Shown here in pieces: positions 7,203 through 11,642 of a stretch of 11,642 bases of DNA. The notes below the pieces were generated by a model. That model had not been told where the DNA came from. It saw nothing but the letters and a program-made list of their open reading frames with translations, and made no database searches. Within the stretch, counting starts at the first letter, position 1; every line of letters begins with the position of its first letter. The translations under genes were made by a program, and so were the position numbers. The stretch comes from Flavobacterium sp. (lineage in GTDB: Bacteria > Bacteroidota > Bacteroidia > Flavobacteriales > Flavobacteriaceae): contig JAUXNR010000863.1 in the NCBI GenBank assembly GCA_030682755.1, positions 1 through 11,642 on the forward strand, written 5' to 3'.

Positions 7203-7220
7203 GACGCAGGAGGAATCTCA
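7203..7220. repeat. Right half of the repeat interrupted by the IS110 element
   Basis: GACGCAGGAGGAATCTCA. It completes the repeat begun at 5988-6001, with the GA at 7203-7204 shared by both junctions. GAGGAATCTC also occurs in reverse orientation near 9374-9383. Confidence 0.75.
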
Positions 7221-7371
7221 TAATCAAATCTCACCCAGCATATCCCTTTAATTTGTTATTCCAAACTCACCTAATCACATTCATTTTTTTCTACCAAGAA
7301 GTCCCCAAACCCCTCGTGTTTCAAATAACCCAGTTTTACTATAAATAGGAACACTTCAAAAAACAAATCAC
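7221..7371. other. Intergenic DNA between the IS element and the S41 peptidase gene; weak hairpin
   Basis: AT-rich DNA without a convincing gene. ATAAATAGG (7341-7349) and CCTATTTAT (7371-7379) form a 9-bp inverted repeat with a 21-base loop, starting at the stop of the peptidase gene. It lacks a T-run on the - strand, so it is only a weak terminator candidate. Confidence 0.4.
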
Positions 7372-9054
7372 CTATTTATCACCTTCAATAATCTTAACGG
7401 CTTCATTGATGTACCTATTAGGATCATAATTCATAGCCTTTTCTATAATTGTGTAATCTAATTTGAGTCCATTTCGCTGTACACTTTCGCCGGTGGGATA
7501 AAAACCACCATATCCTGTAAATACTTCTTCAGAACCATCGGGCAGCGTAAAGAGGGTTATATTAGTTGGAGCACCACTGGTTTGTTCTCCAATAGTAATG
7601 CAATTGGGTGATTGCTGTATCGCCATGCCAATAAATTCGCCTCTACTTGCCGTATTTCTATCGACCAATAAAACCACTTTGCCTTTATAATACTTCTTTG
7701 AACTAGCAGCCGTCTTAAAAGGGTCGCTTATGAATCGTAATGGGGCTTCGGCATCGTATTCACTAACAGAAGGATATCCATTTATAGGCAAAGTTACTTT
7801 TATAAACTCTTTTCTTTTTGGCAATAGCTGTTTCGTAATAGCAGATGCCGTAATATTTCTTGGATATATTCTCAAATCTAAAATCAATCCTTCTGTGTTA
7901 ACAAACTGTTTAAAAGCATTTTCCACCTCCTTTTTTGTCATTTTCCCTACATTTAAATAACCAATATTAGGCTTTACAAAATAATAGTTCTCTTTATGCT
8001 GCGTTTTGCTTGTATCGATATCGTAGTCAAACTTTTCATATAACTTAATATATTTGTTGACCACTTCACCATTCTTTTTTATAAGGTCAACCTGTATGGA
8101 GTCAACATTATTACACAATAGTAAATTGTAGGACAGCCCTTTATGGAGAGCCGTTCTATTGGAAGCTGATAGCAAATCAGAAAAAGTAGTATCAATATAG
8201 GTTGAAACTTTTTGATTTTTGATTTTAACAATAACATCTCCAAGTTCAATGCCGTTTTCTGTAGCTAGTTTTTTGTTTGCAAAACGAGTTACAACAGCAG
8301 AATCATTCACAACCTTCACATTGAAACTTGCAGAAAACTTAAACAAGGAATCCCTAACTTCACTGGAGAAACCCATGGAATGCGAATCATTTAATTTTGC
8401 AACAATCTTTAATTTTGCAAGCTCATATTTTACTTTTGAATTTGCATTTGAAAAATCATCCATAGCACCATCTAAAACGTCAAACCATTTTTCATCGGTC
8501 AAATATTTATTTAGGTTCCAGTAGTGCATTGCGTTCCAAAAACTAAATAACGTTAACAAGCGGTGGTGTTTGTTTTTTACTTCGAAATCTGGAATGCCTT
8601 TCTCATTTTCAAAGGAAACCATTCTGGTAAGCTTACTGACCTTTACATAAAAACCACTACTATTTCCATTGTCTTTTAATTTATGTAGCTCCTTTGTCAA
8701 TTCATCTCCAAATACCGCTTTGTCAATCCAATCATAATCTTGGTTTTTTAAAAAAAGTTTGGAATGATCCACTTTTCTTTCTTTAAAACGAGTGCTTTTG
8801 GTAGTGTATTTTCTAACGAAGTCCAATAAGAAAGCATTCAGTTCCTCCTGTGATTCCATTTTTTCGCAACGTGCTAGTGCCTCTAAAAGAATAGGATTCC
8901 AGTCATAGGTACCCTTACTTACGTCGGGATGATGGTACTTCATTAATCCCCAAACCAGTCCTACTTGCTTGAATTTTTGTGTGTCTGTTACGCTCGTTTG
9001 AGCACTATTAAATTGGCTGAAAAAAAGAATTAGAATCAAAAAATACTTTTTCAT
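7372..9054 (-). CDS. Secreted S41-family (C-terminal processing/tricorn-like) serine peptidase
   Basis: 560 residues. A signal peptide (Lys-Lys then hydrophobic to about residue 19, SAQ end) sends it out of the cytoplasm, and the absence of a Cys after it argues against a lipoprotein. Residues 20-220 are a helical N-terminal region without a motif I recognise. The S41-type DSHS (223-226) follows. A PDZ-like segment, NGIELGDVIVKIKNQKV, spans 267-283. The protease core starts with IGYLNVGKM (364-372) and ILDLRIYP (391-398). The nucleophile is Ser470 in NTASRGEF (467-474), then GEQTSGAP (489-496). The Lys of the CtpA Ser/Lys dyad is absent in the last motif; a Ser/His/Glu arrangement as in tricorn-type members is more likely (His225, Glu473). 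Substrate unknown. No link to the polysaccharide genes is visible. It starts at ATG 9054 with the signal peptide intact. Confidence 0.9.
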   Translation of the reverse strand: MKKYFLILILFFSQFNSAQTSVTDTQKFKQVGLVWGLMKYHHPDVSKGTYDWNPILLEALARCEKMESQEELNAFLLDFVRKYTTKSTRFKERKVDHSKLFLKNQDYDWIDKAVFGDELTKELHKLKDNGNSSGFYVKVSKLTRMVSFENEKGIPDFEVKNKHHRLLTLFSFWNAMHYWNLNKYLTDEKWFDVLDGAMDDFSNANSKVKYELAKLKIVAKLNDSHSMGFSSEVRDSLFKFSASFNVKVVNDSAVVTRFANKKLATENGIELGDVIVKIKNQKVSTYIDTTFSDLLSASNRTALHKGLSYNLLLCNNVDSIQVDLIKKNGEVVNKYIKLYEKFDYDIDTSKTQHKENYYFVKPNIGYLNVGKMTKKEVENAFKQFVNTEGLILDLRIYPRNITASAITKQLLPKRKEFIKVTLPINGYPSVSEYDAEAPLRFISDPFKTAASSKKYYKGKVVLLVDRNTASRGEFIGMAIQQSPNCITIGEQTSGAPTNITLFTLPDGSEEVFTGYGGFYPTGESVQRNGLKLDYTIIEKAMNYDPNRYINEAVKIIEGDK

Positions 9055-9340
9055 TGTAGGGGATGTATAACTAAATTGACTTCAAACAACAGTTGGACTT
9101 AAACAAGTTTGAAATATAAAAATTAATGGCATACTATTCTTATAAATAAATCTTAAAAAAACATTATCTTTTCCATACATTGAAGTACCACTAACGCACA
9201 AATCCCTTCGTGTGCCAAAATAAATTAACAACTACTACTTATAATTTACCTCAATAAAAACAGTAAAAAATATAATAGTAATCTAGAACCGGATAATTAG
9301 TTAAATAGTGTCAAAAGTTTTTTATAAACCAAACGAAAGG
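9055..9340. other. Intergenic DNA upstream of the S41 peptidase gene
   Basis: AT-rich and without a credible gene on either strand. It should contain the peptidase promoter on the - strand, but I find no TAnnTTTG box with a well-spaced TTG. A weak GCACA/TGTGC hairpin lies near 9196-9215. Confidence 0.5.
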
Positions 9341-9420
9341 GTTCGTGCGGCAGCGGGGCTGCCTACTGCGTAGGAGATTCCTCTTTCGTCTTCGACATCC
9401 CTCGGAATGACAAACTGAGG
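9341..9420. repeat. Intergenic repeat with serial mini-hairpins, related to the IS110 target repeat
   Basis: Three small hairpins follow each other: GGCAGC/GCTGCC (9349-9363), CTAC/GTAG (9363-9373) and AGGA/TCCT (9372-9382). Then comes TCGGAATGACAAAC (9402-9415), the reverse complement of the left flank of the IS110 element. The middle part (9384-9401) differs from the reconstructed IS110 target. Confidence 0.7.
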
Positions 9421-9475
9421 GTGATTAGCTTTGTGTTACTTTTTCTAATTACAAAATCCTTAACTTAATGACATT

Positions 9476-9640
9476 GTTCGTGCGGGGAAGCCATCCGCGT
9501 CACCTGCCTGCCGGCAGGCAGGTCCGCATTCCCATCTTTGCGTCTCTGCAATAAAAAATCCGTTAAAACCAGCGTTGGCGAAGCCATCCGCGTCATCCGC
9601 GTTCCAATCTTTGCGTCTCTGCGAGAAAAAATCCGTTCAA
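9476..9640. repeat. Two direct copies of a GAAGCCATCCGCGTCA...CTTTGCGTCTCTGC repeat
   Basis: Copy A comprises 9487-9502 plus 9523-9549 and copy B 9580-9622. The first 16 bases are identical and the next 27 differ at two positions. After each copy comes an A-run and ATCCGTT. Copy A is split by a 20-bp palindrome. The region starts with GTTCGTGCGG, also present at 9341-9350. A further copy in reverse orientation lies at 3221-3276. Confidence 0.85.
9503..9522. repeat. Perfect 20-bp palindrome inserted in a repeat unit
   Basis: CCTGCCTGCCGGCAGGCAGG, self-complementary along its whole length (22 bp counting the flanking A and T). Copy B of the surrounding repeat lacks exactly these 20 bases, so the insertion is precise and leaves no duplication. 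Confidence 0.9.
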
Positions 9641-9683
9641 ACCCGCGTTACCATCTTTATACCGTTCCTCACCTCATTTATAC

Positions 9684-9716
9684 AAAAAACCCTTACTTCA
9701 ATTGAAATAAGGGTTT
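9684..9716 (-). terminator. Rho-independent terminator of the AbgT transporter gene
   Basis: AAACCCTTA (9687-9695) pairs with TAAGGGTTT (9708-9716). After one mismatch the pairing continues with TTCAA/TTGAA. On the - strand the stem is followed by six T (9689-9684). It lies 24-56 bases past the transporter stop. Confidence 0.85.
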
Positions 9717-9739
9717 AGTATATATTTAAAAAAAGCTAC

Positions 9740-11287
9740 TTAAGGTGCAATATACTCATACGTAGACTGCAATCCCAACGGAATACCCAAAGCCCAATAC
9801 GCTAAAAGGAAAATCGTCCAAGCAATCATAAACGCAATAGAATACGGTATCATCATCGAAACGAGTGTTCCAATTCCCGTGCTCTTGACATACTTCTGAC
9901 AATAAACCACCACAAGAGGGAAATACGGCATCAACGGGGTCACGATATTAGAAACCGAATCCCCTACTCGATACGACGCCTGCGTTAAATCAGGAGAAAT
10001 ACCCAATTGCATCAACATCGGTACCATAATCGGAGCAATCAACGCCCATTTTGCGGAAGCAGATCCTATAAAAAGGTTCACAAAAGCGGTGAGCAAAATA
10101 ATACCCACGATGGTAATTTCAGGTGCCAATGCCATGGCTTTTAACGCAGATGCCCCTTTTAAAGCCAATAAAGCTCCTAAATTCGATTTGGCAAACGCAT
10201 CGATAAACAACGCACAGAAAAAGGCCATCACGATATAATAACTCATCCCACTCATGGATTTGGTCATGCTGTCAATAATGTCTTTTGACTTCTTGAACGT
10301 GCCTGACATCATACCATATACCACACCCGGAACCAAGAAAATAATAAAAATTAAAGGAACAATTGAACGCATCAAAGGAGCTGTGAAAACAGCAATCTCA
10401 CCAGTCTCTGCACGTAAAGCTGAATCAGCCGGTGCGGCCCAGAAATACAATCCGATTAACATTAAGAACATCACAATGCATGAAACCCAAAACGCTTTTT
10501 TCTCTTTGGCGTCCAAAGCATCCATTTTAGGTTGCTCTTCTGAACCTACTTCCACAGTAACACTACGAAGTCTTGGGTCCACAATTTTTTCAGTAATGTA
10601 CCAACCCAACAGCACAATCAACAACGTAGAAGCTGACGTAAAAAACCAGTTGTTCAACGGGTTCAATTGAATAGCGGGATCAATGATTTGTGCCGCTGAT
10701 TGCGTAAAACCTTGTAATAACGGGTCTATTCCCGACGGAATAAAGTTGGCACTAAAACCACCGGATACGCCTGCAAACGCCGCCGCAATTCCCGTTAAGG
10801 GATGACGACCTGCAGCATAAAAGATAACACCTCCTAATGGGATTACCAATACGTAACCTGCATCTGTTGCCGTATGAGACACTATGGCAACTAAAATAAG
10901 CATTGGGGTTAATAAGGCTTTTGGTGTAAAGCTTAACATGGTTTTTAATCCCGCATTGATGAATCCGGCATGTTCGGCAACACCTACCCCTAACATGGCT
11001 ACTAATACAATGCCCAACGGAGCAAAACTTGTAAAGGTTGTGACCATATTGGCCAAAAAAGCCGCTAATGACCCACCACTTAATAAGTTGATAACCGTAA
11101 TAGGTGCTTGTGATCTTGGGTCAATTTCGGCAAAAGAAACCGTTGAAAAAAATGCTGATAGCACCCAAATTAAAAGCATTAAAACAAAAAATAAAATAGC
11201 AGGATCCGGGAGTTTGTTCCCTTTTCGCTCAATAAAGTCAAGAGCCTTAGCGACAAAGCCCTTTTTGGTTTGTTGAATTTCTTCCAT
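9740..11287 (-). CDS. AbgT-family transporter (MtrF/YdaH type)
   Basis: 515-residue inner-membrane protein with about a dozen hydrophobic segments, the usual AbgT size. Residues numbered from ATG 11287: SHTATDAGYVLVIPLGG (137-153); SANFIPSGIDPLLQG (179-193); GSASAKWALIAPIMVPM (408-424); YRVGDSVSNIVTPLMPYFPLV (439-459). The last two are the conserved hairpin/unwound-helix motifs of the family. E. coli AbgT takes up p-aminobenzoyl-glutamate; MtrF and YdaH export sulfonamides and folate breakdown products. The substrate here cannot be read from the sequence. A TTG at 11305 would add six residues, but ATG giving MEEIQQTKKGF is preferred. It is monocistronic: a terminator follows, and repeats lie upstream. 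Confidence 0.94.
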   Translation of the reverse strand: MEEIQQTKKGFVAKALDFIERKGNKLPDPAILFFVLMLLIWVLSAFFSTVSFAEIDPRSQAPITVINLLSGGSLAAFLANMVTTFTSFAPLGIVLVAMLGVGVAEHAGFINAGLKTMLSFTPKALLTPMLILVAIVSHTATDAGYVLVIPLGGVIFYAAGRHPLTGIAAAFAGVSGGFSANFIPSGIDPLLQGFTQSAAQIIDPAIQLNPLNNWFFTSASTLLIVLLGWYITEKIVDPRLRSVTVEVGSEEQPKMDALDAKEKKAFWVSCIVMFLMLIGLYFWAAPADSALRAETGEIAVFTAPLMRSIVPLIFIIFLVPGVVYGMMSGTFKKSKDIIDSMTKSMSGMSYYIVMAFFCALFIDAFAKSNLGALLALKGASALKAMALAPEITIVGIILLTAFVNLFIGSASAKWALIAPIMVPMLMQLGISPDLTQASYRVGDSVSNIVTPLMPYFPLVVVYCQKYVKSTGIGTLVSMMIPYSIAFMIAWTIFLLAYWALGIPLGLQSTYEYIAP

Positions 11288-11409
11288 GGTTAGTTTAATT
11301 TGCAACTAATATACTATTTTCATAAGTACTATTGCAAATCATCACAGAATTATTACAAACAGATAAAATTAAACCTTTTAAACTCTTAATCTTTTAAACT
11401 ATTTTTTTA
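11288..11409. other. Upstream region of the AbgT transporter gene
   Basis: AT-rich DNA that must carry the transporter promoter. No clean TTG/TAnnTTTG pair is visible. No reading frame of interest on either strand. Confidence 0.4.
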
Positions 11410-11510
11410 AACCACATAGAGACATAGTTTTCATAGTTTTTAAAGACGCTTCGCTCAATCAAAGTAGCACATAGAGCATGTTTTCCTTTTCCCTATGTAT
11501 CTATGGGGTT
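11410..11510. repeat. AACCACATAG inverted-repeat element, copy 1 (101 bp)
   Basis: The left end AACCACATAGAGACATAG and the right end CTATGTATCTATGGGGTT are reverse complements with two mismatches. The interior holds AAAGACGCTTCGCT (11442-11455). No coding capacity. Confidence 0.85.
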
Positions 11511-11552
11511 AAAAAATGAAAGTAGAATTTCACTCAACAGATTTTTTTATTT

Positions 11553-11642
11553 AACCACATAGAAGCATTGTTTATCATAGCTATGCTAAACTAAAATAAA
11601 GCGAAGCGTCTTTACTTTATCATAAGCCTATGTATCTATGTG
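11553..11642. repeat. AACCACATAG inverted-repeat element, copy 2 (cut by window edge)
   Basis: It begins AACCACATAGAAGCATTG and ends CTATGTATCTATGTG at the window edge, presumably followed by GTT. The interior contains AAAGCGAAGCGTCTTT (11598-11613), the reverse complement of the core in copy 1. The 42 bases between the copies show nothing further. Confidence 0.85.

Larger units (their letters stand above)
6002..7204 (-). mobile_element. IS110-family insertion sequence, about 1203 bp, with candidate bridge RNA
   Basis: The element holds one DEDD transposase gene on the - strand. Its ends were set from the interrupted repeat (TGTCATTCCGA before, GACGCAGGAGGAATCTCA after). A dinucleotide GA (TC on the transposase strand) is shared by both junctions, 6000-6001 and 7203-7204, so a span of 6000-7202 is equally valid. 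There are no terminal inverted repeats and no longer target duplication, as is usual for IS110. The transposase stop lies 3 bases from the right end. The left end, upstream of the transposase, has about 180-225 bases of noncoding DNA. This long-left/short-right layout is that of the IS110 group, whose bridge RNA lies in the left end. It appears complete. Confidence 0.85.

Noticed and set aside
6002..7204. Terminal inverted repeats and target-site duplication for the IS
   Set aside because: None is found beyond the shared GA; this agrees with IS110 and is not a sign of decay. The hairpin at 6012-6045 has no partner at the other end.
8219..8524. Open frames on the strand opposite the S41 and AbgT genes
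   Set aside because: They mirror the codon structure of well-supported genes and show no motif or start signal of their own.
11303..11305. TTG start for the AbgT transporter
   Set aside because: It adds only six residues; an ATG at 11287 gives a natural N-terminus.
11410..11642. CRISPR array or coding region in the right-end repeats
   Set aside because: Only two units, unequal interiors and no spacer pattern; the frames are full of stops.

Overview
The window is AT-rich chromosomal DNA, most likely from a member of the Flavobacteriaceae (Bacteroidota). The grounds are the protein types (an AbgT transporter, a secreted S41 peptidase and an animal-like UDP-glucose dehydrogenase), a Bacteroidota-type -7 box (TAnnTTTG), and intergenic repeat families of the kinds I know from flavobacterial genomes. 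No rRNA, tRNA or CRISPR array is visible, so the assignment rests on these indirect signs.

Region 1 (1-5917, + strand) is part of a surface polysaccharide locus. It begins inside the cytoplasmic kinase domain of a Wzc-type tyrosine autokinase with a Tyr-Gly tail. Next come a WbpP/TviC-type UDP-HexNAc 4-epimerase, an animal-like UDP-glucose 6-dehydrogenase (ugd), a WbpO/TviB-type UDP-HexNAc dehydrogenase and a dTDP-glucose 4,6-dehydratase (rfbB). Together these would supply UDP-GlcA, UDP-HexNAc uronic acids and dTDP-4-keto-6-deoxyglucose for an acidic capsule or O-antigen. The first three genes are tightly packed. The gaps before the second dehydrogenase and before rfbB hold short repeats. No rfbA/C/D, glycosyltransferase, flippase or polymerase gene follows.

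Region 2 (about 5988-7220) is the most interesting part: an IS110-family element on the - strand whose whole recombination system can be read from the sequence. Both ends can be set because the element splits a flavobacterial repeat. Upstream of the transposase lies a candidate bridge RNA: a 5' stem-loop, a target-binding loop whose two guides pair with the two halves of the interrupted repeat, and a donor-binding loop whose two guides pair with the element's own ends. Joining the ends in a circle would place a TTG 20 nt upstream of TAGATTTG, which makes a Bacteroidota-type promoter for the bridge RNA and transposase.

Region 3 (7372-9054, - strand) encodes a secreted S41 peptidase. Region 4 (9055-9739) is a 685-base gap packed with repeats, including a 20-bp perfect palindrome cleanly inserted into one of two otherwise matching repeat units. 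Region 5 (9740-11287, - strand) encodes an AbgT-family transporter with a good terminator. The window ends in two copies of an AACCACATAG inverted-repeat element.
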